This document shows, piece after piece, positions 8,061 to 16,146 of a stretch of 64,000 nucleotides of DNA (position 1 is its first letter; the number at the start of each line of letters is the position of its first letter). Source of the stretch: JBDGPU01 sp042219525 (GTDB lineage Archaea > Halobacteriota > Halobacteria > Halobacteriales > Haloferacaceae). A program made the translations under genes and the position numbers. The stretch lies in contig JBDGPU010000069.1 in assembly GCA_042219525.1 (NCBI GenBank), positions 1 to 64,000 of the forward strand, read 5' to 3'. The notes under the pieces were generated by a model. The model saw only the letters and a list, made by a program, of their open reading frames with translations. It made no database searches and was not told the origin of the DNA.

Positions 8061-8075
8061 ATAACTTCAAGTTAT
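8061..8075. promoter_or_regulatory. Perfect palindrome at the HTH-CBS gene promoter
   Basis: ATAACTTCAAGTTAT is a perfect 7+1+7 palindrome. It overlaps or abuts the TATA-like catataac and ends 8 bases before the ATG at 8084. The position and symmetry suit a dimeric Xre-type repressor, and the gene immediately downstream encodes one. Autoregulation is inferred, not shown. Confidence 0.55.
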
Positions 8076-8083
8076 TAGTCGGT

Positions 8084-8623
8084 ATGGAACTCCCGACGCC
8101 GCAGGACCTGCGTGAGCGCCGCAACGAGCTCGGCCTCACCCAGAGCGCCCTGGCGGACGCCGCCGGCGTATCGCAACCCCTCATCGCCCGCATCGAGGGC
8201 GGCGACGTCGACCCCCGACTCTCGACGCTCCGGCGCATCGTCAACGCGCTCGACGAGGCGAAAGGCGAGGTCGTCCGTGCCGAGGACCTGATGCACGAGA
8301 CGGTCATCAGCGTCGCGCCGGACGACGCGGTCGCCGACGCAGTCGACCTGATGGAGGGTGAGGCCTACTCACAGCTGCCGGTGCTCCAGAACGGCGTGCC
8401 GGTCGGCTCGATCAGCCAGAGCGACGTCGTACAGGCCGGCGGCGACGTGAGCGACCTCCCCGTCAGCGAAGTGATGAGCGAGTCATTCCCGACGGTCGCG
8501 CCGGAGGCAACTGTCGACGAGATCCGAAACCTCCTGGACCACTACAAGGCCGTCATGGTGACCGACGGCGGCGAAACGGTCGGGATCATCACGGAAGCGG
8601 ACATCGCCGCGCACCTCTCCTGA
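8084..8623 (+). CDS. HTH (Xre)-CBS pair transcriptional regulator
   Basis: A 179-residue protein. Residues 1-62 form an Xre/Cro helix-turn-helix (LRERRNELGLTQSALADAAGV then QPLIARIEGG). Residues of about 65-178 form a tandem CBS (Bateman) module (LMHETVISVAPDDAV, VMSESFPTVAPEATV, VGIITEADI). CBS pairs commonly bind adenosine nucleotides, so DNA binding may respond to energy charge. A perfect palindrome on its own promoter suggests autoregulation. It lies 209 bases from the convergent purM; no other target is visible. Confidence 0.9.
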   Translation: MELPTPQDLRERRNELGLTQSALADAAGVSQPLIARIEGGDVDPRLSTLRRIVNALDEAKGEVVRAEDLMHETVISVAPDDAVADAVDLMEGEAYSQLPVLQNGVPVGSISQSDVVQAGGDVSDLPVSEVMSESFPTVAPEATVDEIRNLLDHYKAVMVTDGGETVGIITEADIAAHLS

Positions 8624-8831
8624 GGGTTCCAGCGAACCGGCTTTCGGGAGGCAGCATCCCCCGGTCCTGAACTTTTTCACCGATTCCGCAGCAGAACCCA
8701 CGTGACCTGACAAGCCGCCCGCGTCGGTCGAGGCGGGAGCGTGGCGCTCCGGCGCGGTTTCGTGAATCGGGAGAACAGCCACCTGCTCGCCAGTCACACC
8801 GACAGCAACAGCGAATTCCGCCGATCCGCGC

Positions 8832-9806
8832 TTACAGCTCCAGCCCACGGATCGCGACGCCCTCACCCTCCTCGACGCGGCCGATGACGCGGCCGTCCGT
8901 CGCCGTCGCCAGCGAGTCCGCCTGGCCCGGGTCGACGGCGGCGACGAAGCCGGTACCCATGTTGAACGTACGGTGCATCTCCTCGTCCGAGACGTTGCCC
9001 TCGGACTGGACGAACTCGAAGACGGGCTGGGGGTCGTAGGGGTCGTCGACGACGTAGCGGTGATCCCCGAGCCGTTCGAGGTTGCCCCAGCCGCCACCGG
9101 TGATGTGGGCCGCCGCGCGCACGTCGTGTTCGCGCATGGGGTCGAGCAGGTCGGTGTAGATCCGGGTCGGCTCCAGCAGCGCCTCGCCGATGGTCTCGTA
9201 TCCCTCGAACGGACAGGGGTCCGTGTACGCGTGGTCCTGCGTCGTCGCCTCGCGAGCCAGCGTCAGCCCGTTCGAGTGGATCCCGGAGGACTCCCAGCCC
9301 ACGAGCGCGTCCCCGGGCTCTGCGGCGCCCTCGAAGACGGCCTTCTTCCGGGCCAGGCCCGCGCAGGTGCCGGCCAGGTCCAGTCCCTTGACCACCTCGG
9401 GCATCACGGCCGTTTCGCCGCCGATGAGCTCCATGTCAGCGAGTTCTGCGCCCCGGGCGAGCCCCTCGCCGACCTGCTCGGCGAAGGTTTCGTCCGGCTC
9501 GTCGACGGCGAGATAATCGACGAATGCGACGGGACGAACCCCGGCAGCGACGAGGTCGTTGACGTTCATCGCGATACAGTCGATGCCGATCGTTGAGTAG
9601 TCCTCGAGCGCCTCCGCGACGAGGAGCTTGGTACCGACGCCGTCCGTCGCCAGCGCCAGGTATCGGTCGCCGATGTCCAGCAGGCCCGCGTAGTCACCCG
9701 CCGATTCGCCAACAGCGCCGATGAGCGCCGCCGTGGCTGCCTCGCTCGCGTCGATGTCGACGCCGGACTCGGCGTAGGTGAGCCCGTCGTCCTCGCCCTC
9801 GGTCAT
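8832..9806 (-). CDS. purM: Phosphoribosylformylglycinamidine cyclo-ligase
   Basis: A 324-residue AIR synthetase, the fifth step of purine synthesis (FGAM + ATP to AIR). It shows the family features: YAESGVDIDA start, LATDGVGTKLLVA, DCIAMNVNDLVAAG, GGETAVMPE, SSGIHSNGLTLAR, and near the C terminus HITGGGWGNLERLG and FNMGTGFVAAV. The length is normal. The ATG at 9806 gives MTEGEDDGLTYAESGVD, the usual N terminus; upstream open sequence is a shadow. Single gene, with no other pur gene nearby. Confidence 0.96.
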   Translation of the reverse strand: MTEGEDDGLTYAESGVDIDASEAATAALIGAVGESAGDYAGLLDIGDRYLALATDGVGTKLLVAEALEDYSTIGIDCIAMNVNDLVAAGVRPVAFVDYLAVDEPDETFAEQVGEGLARGAELADMELIGGETAVMPEVVKGLDLAGTCAGLARKKAVFEGAAEPGDALVGWESSGIHSNGLTLAREATTQDHAYTDPCPFEGYETIGEALLEPTRIYTDLLDPMREHDVRAAAHITGGGWGNLERLGDHRYVVDDPYDPQPVFEFVQSEGNVSDEEMHRTFNMGTGFVAAVDPGQADSLATATDGRVIGRVEEGEGVAIRGLEL

Positions 9807-9922
9807 GGTGAAAGAGGCGACGCGCCGGGGCAAAAGCCCTCCGCTTGTGCCCGCTCCGGGCGGAAGCGTTGCCACTGGGTCGGATCTCCCAACTCCCGGT
9901 CCGGGAACGTTTCCGGTGGGAA

Positions 9923-10585
9923 TCAGAGCGCCAGCGACCCGGCGCCGGAGACGAAGAAGCCGACCGTCGCCAGGACGGAGACGACGAACGTCAGCGCCCA
10001 CACTGGCTTGCTCCAGCCGACGATCGTCTTCCCGTCGAGCGCCCCGTACGGGATCATGTTGAACGCGGCGAGGAACAGGTTCACAGCGATGCCCCGCGCG
10101 CCGATCAGGAGCAGTAGATCGGACGAGGCAACGCTCCCGACGAAGAAGATCGGCGCGAAGACGAGCCCGAGCGCGACGTTCGTCACGGGCCCGGCGAGCG
10201 CGATCAGTCCGTGTTCCCGCTCCGTCACTCGGCCGCGGTGATGGACCGCACCCGGCGCGGCGAAGATGAAGCCGAGCAGCGCGGACATGATCGCTAGGAA
10301 CAGCATGCTGTGATCCGCACGGAACTCGGCGATCTGACCGAACCTGACCGCGACCACCTTGTGGGCGACCTCGTGCAGCAGGAATCCGACGCCCGCCGTC
10401 AAGAGGCTCACGAGCAGCAGCACGACGCCCGTCGCCGATAGCAACTGCTGGACTGCGCCCGCCCCACCCGCAAAGAAGATGGCGAAGGCGACGCCGAGCG
10501 CGAGCCACGAAATGGCGAGGTCCTGCAGCTCACGGTCGCTGAACTGAAGGTCACCGAGTCGCAGCGTGGAGAACTGTCCGCTCAT
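9923..10585 (-). CDS. Site-2 protease-like membrane metalloprotease (M50)
   Basis: A 220-residue protein with about six membrane segments. The zinc site is visible as HEVAH (around residue 70) in a hydrophobic helix, with the third ligand motif NMIPYGALDG near residue 170, so the catalytic residues are complete. It has no PDZ domain and matches the small archaeal Rip/M50 group that cleaves membrane proteins. It starts 2 bases after the stop of the TraB-family gene and is probably cotranscribed with it; the substrate is unknown. Confidence 0.88.
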   Translation of the reverse strand: MSGQFSTLRLGDLQFSDRELQDLAISWLALGVAFAIFFAGGAGAVQQLLSATGVVLLLVSLLTAGVGFLLHEVAHKVVAVRFGQIAEFRADHSMLFLAIMSALLGFIFAAPGAVHHRGRVTEREHGLIALAGPVTNVALGLVFAPIFFVGSVASSDLLLLIGARGIAVNLFLAAFNMIPYGALDGKTIVGWSKPVWALTFVVSVLATVGFFVSGAGSLAL

Positions 10586-10587
10586 GG

Positions 10588-12321
10588 TTATCGACCGACC
10601 ACCGTGTGCCAGATCAGGTCCGCGCTGTTTCGGGCGCCCTCCAGCATGAGCCGGGAGACCCCGTCGATCCCTCCGAGCTCGGTGCCGAACAGCAGCGGGA
10701 GCAGGTAGACGGCGAAGAGGAAGCTGGCGACCATGCTACCCATGTTCGTCATCGCGACGACCATGATGAGCTTGAACAGCGGCACCTCGAACATCTCGGA
10801 GACGATCTCCGAGACGGGCTTCGTCTCGTCCGAGAGCAGCTCGTTGAGCGTCGAGATGTCGCCGACGTTGACAGTGAGGTGCCGCAGCTCTACCCACCCC
10901 GCGAACCAGCCGGGAGCTAACATCGGATTGATCGAGGTCATCCAGGCGACGGCGCCGCCCACACCGGCCGAGGTCCAGCGGGCGCCCACCAGCTTCGCGA
11001 AGCCGAACGCGAAGACCCCGTTAATCAGGAACCAGGCGGCGAAGACGCGGAGCAGGAACCCGTTCTGGACGCCCGCCATCGCCAGCAGGATGAAGAAGGC
11101 GAAGAAGGCGACGGTGACGCCGTAGCCGAAGATCTTCCCCCACGGGATGCCGCGTCCTGATTCCTGGCCGAGGAGGCTCTCCATCGGGGGGAGTGTCTCT
11201 GGGTTCGCGAGGTAGCTCTCGATGCCTTCCCGATGGCCGGCACCGACGACGGCGACGACGTCGAGTCCCTGGTTCCGGAGGGCGACGAGCTTGTGCGCGA
11301 TGAACGCGTCGCGCTCGTCGATGAGCGCCTCGGCGCCGCCCGGGGAGAACTGGCGGAACTCCTCCATCATCATCGTGACGACGTCGGCGTCGGTCAGGTC
11401 TTCCATCTCGAGTTCATCGATGCCGGCTTCCGCCGCAGGCTCCGAGGTCCCGAATAGCGCAATTGCGCCGGCTGCGAAGAGGCCCGCGGTCAGCCCACCG
11501 CCGATGCCGATTCCGAGACTACCGATCGTCCGGATGGCGAACGTGCCGAGGTAGGCCGAGACGAGGCCGTCGAGTACGCCCGTAATCGCCGCGGCGCTCG
11601 CGGTAGCGAGGCCCGCGCCGAGGGCGGTGAACAGGCGGGTTTCCGGGTCGAGCACGGTCGCGAGCTTCTCCGTGCCGTACGTGACCAGCCCGCCGAGGAG
11701 GACGCCCCCGGTCACCTGCGTCAGGAGCGCGTCGGTGATCCCGAGGGTCCCGCCGAAGAGCCCGATGGCGGGGCCGAGCAGGATCCCGACGACGAGTCCG
11801 GCGACGATACCGACGACGCGGGAGTCCGTGACGCCGAAGGCGAGCCCCCCCATCATCCGAAGCTTCTCCGGGATGGTCATCCGGGCCCAGAAGCGCTGGA
11901 TCGTCGTCTGGATGTCGCGGTCGACGAGCGCGACGTCGAGCCCGAGCGATTCCGCGGACTCGACGGCGGCCAGCATGTCGGCGCCCGGTTCGATGTCGAA
12001 CTGGTCGCCGAGCTTCGTCTGAACGTACGACAGCATCCAGTACGCGAGGAACTGGAAGACGGTGTTCCCCTTCAGCAGGTCCCCAGCGTCGAGGTTCTCC
12101 GGCTCCTCCCCCTGCAGCTGTCGGTAGCGGCCCTCGTCGAGCTCGACGGCGACGACGTCCGGGCGCTCCCGTTCGATGGTCTCTTCGACCTCGTCGACGC
12201 TGTCGGCGGAGACGTGGGCGGTGCCGACGACGTTGACCGACCCCTCCGTGGACTCGGGGTCGGGGCTCGCATCGACGCTCGCGGCTGACGGCCCCGCGGG
12301 CGCGTCCGGCGGCTCACTCAT
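10588..12321 (-). CDS. TraB/PrgY family membrane protein
   Basis: A 577-residue protein. After a Ser/Pro/Asp-rich leader, residues of about 28-250 hold the TraB/Tiki-like domain with its conserved GTAHVSADSVDEVEETI and VAVELDEGRY motifs. The C-terminal half carries several transmembrane helices. Enterococcal TraB shuts down pheromone activity, and Tiki relatives are metalloproteases acting on peptides. In archaea the role is unknown. Coupling with a site-2 protease downstream (2-base gap) suggests a joint role in membrane proteolysis; that is inference. Confidence 0.88.
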   Translation of the reverse strand: MSEPPDAPAGPSAASVDASPDPESTEGSVNVVGTAHVSADSVDEVEETIERERPDVVAVELDEGRYRQLQGEEPENLDAGDLLKGNTVFQFLAYWMLSYVQTKLGDQFDIEPGADMLAAVESAESLGLDVALVDRDIQTTIQRFWARMTIPEKLRMMGGLAFGVTDSRVVGIVAGLVVGILLGPAIGLFGGTLGITDALLTQVTGGVLLGGLVTYGTEKLATVLDPETRLFTALGAGLATASAAAITGVLDGLVSAYLGTFAIRTIGSLGIGIGGGLTAGLFAAGAIALFGTSEPAAEAGIDELEMEDLTDADVVTMMMEEFRQFSPGGAEALIDERDAFIAHKLVALRNQGLDVVAVVGAGHREGIESYLANPETLPPMESLLGQESGRGIPWGKIFGYGVTVAFFAFFILLAMAGVQNGFLLRVFAAWFLINGVFAFGFAKLVGARWTSAGVGGAVAWMTSINPMLAPGWFAGWVELRHLTVNVGDISTLNELLSDETKPVSEIVSEMFEVPLFKLIMVVAMTNMGSMVASFLFAVYLLPLLFGTELGGIDGVSRLMLEGARNSADLIWHTVVGR

Positions 12322-12444
12322 TAGGGGCAGCTACTGGACCGCGCTGTATAGGGTTTGTGCGTTCGGGTGCAATCTATTGACACGCAGGATCGCGGGCAGA
12401 CGACCGTCGGTCGAACGTGAATCACCCCAATAGATATGTATGCC

Positions 12445-12461
12445 ACCGTAGCAGTTACGGT
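12445..12461. promoter_or_regulatory. Inverted repeat at the wHTH gene start
   Basis: ACCGTAGCAGTTACGGT is a perfect 6+5+6 inverted repeat ending 2 bases before the ATG at 12464 and about 10 bases after a TATA-like tagatatg. It spans the expected transcription start, so binding there would block initiation. The winged-helix protein encoded directly downstream is the natural candidate to bind it. Confidence 0.5.
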
Positions 12462-12463
12462 GT

Positions 12464-13210
12464 ATGTCCCGGCTGCTGCCCTCCCTGCCGGACGTCTCCC
12501 TCGAGGACCGGGAGCCCCGCGTCGTCGACGTCGACGACGAGGACGCGGACGACCTCATCGACGCGCTGTCCTCGGAGACCGCCCGCGCAGCGCTGACTGC
12601 TCTCCACGAACAGCCCTCGACGACCTCCGAACTCGCGGAAGAACTCGATACGACCCTCCAGAACGTCCAGTATCACCTGGGGAACCTCCGCGAGGCGGAC
12701 CTCGTCGAAATCGTCGACACGGCCTATTCCGAAAAGGGCCGCGAGATGGACGTCTACGCGCCCGCGGACGAGCCGCTGGTCCTCTTCGCCGGTAGCTCAA
12801 CGACCGAATCGGGGGTGAAAACCGCCCTGAAGCGGTTGCTGACCGGCTATGGGATCCTCGGATTGTCGGCGCTTGCCGCCCAGCGGCTCCTCTCTGTCTC
12901 CGTCCCGACGTACGGAGGAGGCGGAGCGGGTGGGGATACCGAGAGCGGATCCGCCAAGACCACCGAAACCGACGCCGTGAGCATGCAGGAGGAAACGGCA
13001 ACGGAGACGGTCCAGGAAACAACGACCACGAACGTGACCGAGACCGCCGAGGTGGCCTACGGAAGCGAGGCGGGCCAGGTTGCGGACGTCGCTGCCGACT
13101 TCGCGCTTTTCCTACTGGAGCCCGGCGTCGTCTTCTTCCTCGGCGCCGCGATCGTGTTCACCGTCGTCTGGGCGTACTGGTACCGGTCCGCCTGGCGCCA
13201 GATGGCGTGA
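12464..13210 (+). CDS. Membrane-anchored winged-helix transcriptional regulator
   Basis: A 248-residue protein. Residues of about 28-100 form an ArsR-like winged helix (LIDALSSETARAALTALHEQ, TSELAEELDTTLQNVQYHL). A hydrophobic segment follows at about 125-145, then a long Thr/Glu-rich linker, and a strong C-terminal transmembrane helix (LFLLEPGVVFFLGAAIVFTVVWAYWY). This is a haloarchaeal architecture in which the DNA-binding domain is tethered to the membrane, perhaps released or modulated by membrane signals. It is divergent from the TraB-M50 pair; a link to regulated proteolysis by that neighbour is tempting but unproven. Confidence 0.85.
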   Translation: MSRLLPSLPDVSLEDREPRVVDVDDEDADDLIDALSSETARAALTALHEQPSTTSELAEELDTTLQNVQYHLGNLREADLVEIVDTAYSEKGREMDVYAPADEPLVLFAGSSTTESGVKTALKRLLTGYGILGLSALAAQRLLSVSVPTYGGGGAGGDTESGSAKTTETDAVSMQEETATETVQETTTTNVTETAEVAYGSEAGQVADVAADFALFLLEPGVVFFLGAAIVFTVVWAYWYRSAWRQMA

Positions 13211-13288
13211 TATCGGGCGAGCGTATTCACGTCGGAGCCCCGTCGCTGGCGAGGACAGCCTTTCATAGTGGGCGACCGATTACGACGT

Positions 13289-13981
13289 ATGGAACACGAC
13301 GCCGACGTGGTCGCCATCGGCACCGGAACCGGCCCCGGTGGCGAGACCGTCCCGGCCGTGATACTGGCAGTCCGTGAGGAGTGCCTGCCGATCTTCGTCT
13401 CTCCGGACCAGGCCCAGTCGATCGGGATGGCCCTGGAAGGCGAGCCGTTCGAGCGCCCGCTCGCGCACGACCTCCTCCTGGAACTGCTCACGGAGTTCGG
13501 TGGCGCGGTGAACCGGGTGCGGATCGACGACCTGATCGACGGCACCTTCTACGCGAAAGTCGACGTCGAGCGCTACGACGAGGGACGACCCCAGCGGTTC
13601 GTCTTCGACGCGCGGCCGTCGGACGCGCTCGCGCTGGCTGCGCGCGTCGACTGCCCGATCGTCGTCACCGACGAGGTGGTCGAGGAGGCCGGGCAACCGC
13701 CGGAGACCGTCGGCTTCGACGTGGCCGGGCCACGGGGCGAGGATGGGGTGGAAAACCTCGAAGGCGTCGGCTCCAGGGTCGAATCAGGACCCGGAGAACC
13801 GGCCGAAGAGGACGTCACGGACGTCACGGACGTCACCGGGGGCGAAGCCGACGAGCCAGCCAGTGAGCCATCCGATGAGCAATCCGACGAAGCACCCGAC
13901 GAGAGCTCCGAAGAGGGTGGCGACGACGCGAACGAGTCCGCGGACGACGACCACGAGGAGAGTGGAGACGCCGCCGAGTGA
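13289..13981 (+). CDS. DUF151 bifunctional nuclease-family protein
   Basis: A 230-residue protein. Residues 1-150 match the DUF151/BFN domain (LPIFVSPDQAQSIGMAL, RPSDALALAARVDCPIVVTDEV), which in plants and bacteria has nuclease activity. The remaining 80 residues are a highly acidic, low-complexity tail with a VTDVTDVT repeat (nine-base unit). The start at 13289 gives the family N terminus MEHDADVVAIG; a GTG 21 bases earlier is in frame but less likely. The specific substrate in haloarchaea is unknown. Confidence 0.88.
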   Translation: MEHDADVVAIGTGTGPGGETVPAVILAVREECLPIFVSPDQAQSIGMALEGEPFERPLAHDLLLELLTEFGGAVNRVRIDDLIDGTFYAKVDVERYDEGRPQRFVFDARPSDALALAARVDCPIVVTDEVVEEAGQPPETVGFDVAGPRGEDGVENLEGVGSRVESGPGEPAEEDVTDVTDVTGGEADEPASEPSDEQSDEAPDESSEEGGDDANESADDDHEESGDAAE

Positions 13982-14053
13982 GGACCCTGTGATCGAGCCG
14001 CAGAGGCGACGAGAACCGAACAGCTTCTTGCACCGGCGGCCGGATCGATCGAT

Positions 14054-14536
14054 ATGACCGACTCCTCGACGCTGGCCGAGTCGCACACCGAGATGACGGA
14101 GATGCTGCTCCCGAACGACACCAACAACCTCGGGCGAGCACTGGGGGGTGCGGTGTTACACTGGATGGACATCGCCGGGGCCATCGCCGGGATGCGATTC
14201 GCGAACCGCCAGGTCGTCACGGCGTCGATGGACCACGTCGATTTCATCTCACCGATCGAGGTCGGTGAAGTCGCGATCATCGAAGCGTACGTGTTCAACA
14301 CCGGGCGCACGAGCGTCGACGTCAAGGTCGACGTCCACGCGGAGAACCCGCGCACCGGTGAGGAACGCCAGACGACGACCTCCTACTTCACCTTCGTTGC
14401 GCTCGACGAGGGCGGTTCTCCCACGGAGGTACCCTCGGTCGAAACCCCGACGCCGGAGGAGGCGGCGCTGAAGGAGGAGGCCGCGGCGGGCCGTCGGGAG
14501 CAGCTGGAGGACGTGATGGAGCGATACGACCTGTAG
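14054..14536 (+). CDS. Acyl-CoA thioesterase, hotdog fold
   Basis: A 160-residue hotdog-fold thioesterase of the YciA/BACH type. Visible family motifs are NNLGRALGGAVLHWMDIAG and VTASMDHVDFISPIEVGE, where the Asp of the WMD segment is part of the active site in this family. The C terminus is Glu/Ala-rich. It would hydrolyse acyl-CoA to free CoA and acid; chain-length preference cannot be read. It stands between the DUF151 gene and a 500-base gap. Confidence 0.9.
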   Translation: MTDSSTLAESHTEMTEMLLPNDTNNLGRALGGAVLHWMDIAGAIAGMRFANRQVVTASMDHVDFISPIEVGEVAIIEAYVFNTGRTSVDVKVDVHAENPRTGEERQTTTSYFTFVALDEGGSPTEVPSVETPTPEEAALKEEAAAGRREQLEDVMERYDL

Positions 14537-15044
14537 CGGGTAGCTGGTCGCCGATTCGGGCAGACGGGCTCCGGATCGACCGACCGAGACGCCACTCCGT
14601 GCAGCGGATCATCCCGTCGGTCGATTACGGCAGTTCAGTAAACTTTTTTATAAGAGGAGTCCCTGCTTACACATGCCGGGGTGCCTCAAACGCCGGCAAC
14701 TCGGTGAGCCGATCTGCCCGGTTGGCTTGCCTCGATCCGACGACTCTGCCCGGACTCGTTGGATCTCCCGGATCGGCCCTGCCCGGACCGATCCCAACGG
14801 ACACGCCGATCTGCCCGGATTGCCGTGTCCCCCCGCGGCGCGGCCGCCTTGCCCGGACGGCCTCGTCGCGCTCTTTCACCGCGTGCCGGCCCAGTTGGGC
14901 CGTTCGCGGCACTCTTTCGTTTCACCACCAGCGTGTTCACCCAGATCAGCAGGTAGAGCACTTCAGCTGTGCCTCCAGAACCGGTCGTGAAGGCAGACCG
15001 CGGGAAGCGCTTGCGAGATCAGCCCCCCGAGAAATGCTTCGAGA
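14537..15044. other. 508-bp gap with a strong TATA box but no convincing gene
   Basis: A near-ideal TATA element TTTATAAG at 14647-14654 (+ strand) is followed 19 bases later by an ATG (14673) opening a 105-residue frame to 14990. That frame is basic and Cys/Pro-rich, unlike haloarchaeal proteins. From about 14714 to 14860 the octamer ctgcccgg, or a close variant, recurs at 14714, 14746, 14779, 14811 and 14849, a roughly 32-base period that suggests a decayed minisatellite. I found no signature of SRP RNA or RNase P RNA. A non-coding RNA is possible. Confidence 0.5.
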
Positions 15045-15458
15045 TCAGACCACGTCGTGGGCTGAGCGCGCCGCAGCCGCGAGCTCTGATGGCGAATATT
15101 GATGTGCGAGATGTGACTCACAGTCGCAGTCGGACGCGCCGAACCCCGGTATCGGTCCGTGGCCGAGTCGCTCGGCGACCGCGCATTCGACGTCTCGGCC
15201 AGGGGACGTGATCACGTCGAACAGCGTCGCTGCCGGGTGTCCGAGCAGGTAGTCGACGTGCCAGTGTCGGGTGTCGCTGTCGCCGGCGGCGAGCCGTCGA
15301 TGGCGGTCGAGGCGTGCGAACCCACCCGAGCCGAGCGCGCTCCCGGTGTAGGCGTAGGCGCCCGCGGGCAACGTAACCTCGCCGAGCGCACCGACGACGA
15401 GGCTGACGGGCTCCCGAAGCGTGACGATCAGCGTGTACGTGCCACCGTCGCCCGTCAT
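15045..15458 (-). CDS. DUF123 GIY-YIG-like (Uri-type) nuclease
   Basis: A 137-residue protein of the DUF123 family (COG1833), related to GIY-YIG nucleases: GGTYTLIVTLREP, LPAGAYAYTGSALGSGGFARLDRH, then HWHVDYLLGH. The YTGSA/RLDRH pieces correspond to the GIY...YIG core and catalytic Arg region. Its ATG overlaps the TGA of the DCC-family gene upstream by 4 bases (ATGA), so the two are coupled. The biological substrate is unknown. Confidence 0.88.
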   Translation of the reverse strand: MTGDGGTYTLIVTLREPVSLVVGALGEVTLPAGAYAYTGSALGSGGFARLDRHRRLAAGDSDTRHWHVDYLLGHPAATLFDVITSPGRDVECAVAERLGHGPIPGFGASDCDCESHLAHQYSPSELAAAARSAHDVV

Positions 15459-16057
15459 GTGTTCGCGTCAACTGGATCGCTTGCGTCGACCACGTCCGCC
15501 GGGCCCTCGGTCGCCGCAGCCCGGAGCGCGGGGAGCCGCTCGCGGGCCGCCTCGGTCAGCTCGTAGGTGTCGTGGACGTCCGCCGGCTCGCTCTCCCTGC
15601 CCGAGAGCCGCCCGACCGTCTCGGCGATCACGTCGTAGTTGTCCCGAACCAGCGAGCCGACGATGCCCGGCGTGCCGGCGCGCTCGGCGAGCTCCTCGGC
15701 GGCGGAGCGACCGGCGTACACGCGGCCCTCGTTCGGATCGACGAGCAGCATCGCGAAGGGCCGAGCGTCGAACTGGGCATCGAGGAACGGCCCGACGGCG
15801 TCCGCCTCCCAGTCGACGGCGTCGATCGATTCGATTCGCTTCAGCGCAACGGCGGCGATGGAACAGTACGGACAGTCGCCGTCGTAGATGAGCAACGGAT
15901 CCTCCGAAGTGGGCCGCGACGCCTCGGTCGAATCGGTGGCATCGACCGGCGACGCAGAGTCGCCATCGTCGGCATCGACACCACCAGCGGTATCGACGCC
16001 ATCGTCGGCATCGATGGGCCCGGCGACGTCGGTCTCGGAGTCCTCCGACTCGGTCAT
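15455..16057 (-). CDS. DCC-family (DUF393) thiol oxidoreductase
   Basis: A 200-residue protein. The first 50 residues are an acidic Asp/Ser-rich leader. The DUF393 domain follows with the hallmark LLIYDGDCPYCSIAA, in which CPYC is the thioredoxin-like active pair, and a VDPNEGRVYAGRSAAEEL segment. DCC proteins are predicted thiol-disulfide oxidoreductases. I prefer the ATG at 16057 over one 9 bases upstream because a TATA-like cttattg sits about 28 bases before it. It is translationally coupled to the DUF123 gene. Confidence 0.85.
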   Translation of the reverse strand: MTESEDSETDVAGPIDADDGVDTAGGVDADDGDSASPVDATDSTEASRPTSEDPLLIYDGDCPYCSIAAVALKRIESIDAVDWEADAVGPFLDAQFDARPFAMLLVDPNEGRVYAGRSAAEELAERAGTPGIVGSLVRDNYDVIAETVGRLSGRESEPADVHDTYELTEAARERLPALRAAATEGPADVVDASDPVDANT

Positions 16058-16146
16058 ACGAGCCATACGGACTGCCACCCAATAAGAGCGCTGACGAGCC
16101 AGCGGGCGAAGGCTGTGCATCGACAGACGAGCCCTGCCTGCGGTGA

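Noticed and set aside
14640..15044. Possible SRP RNA or RNase P RNA gene
   Set aside because: I could not find the conserved SRP domain IV core or the RNase P conserved regions in this stretch.
15468..16082. Reverse-strand frame rich in Arg and Gly overlapping the DCC gene
   Set aside because: It is a different frame over the DUF393 gene, which has a clear CPYC family motif.
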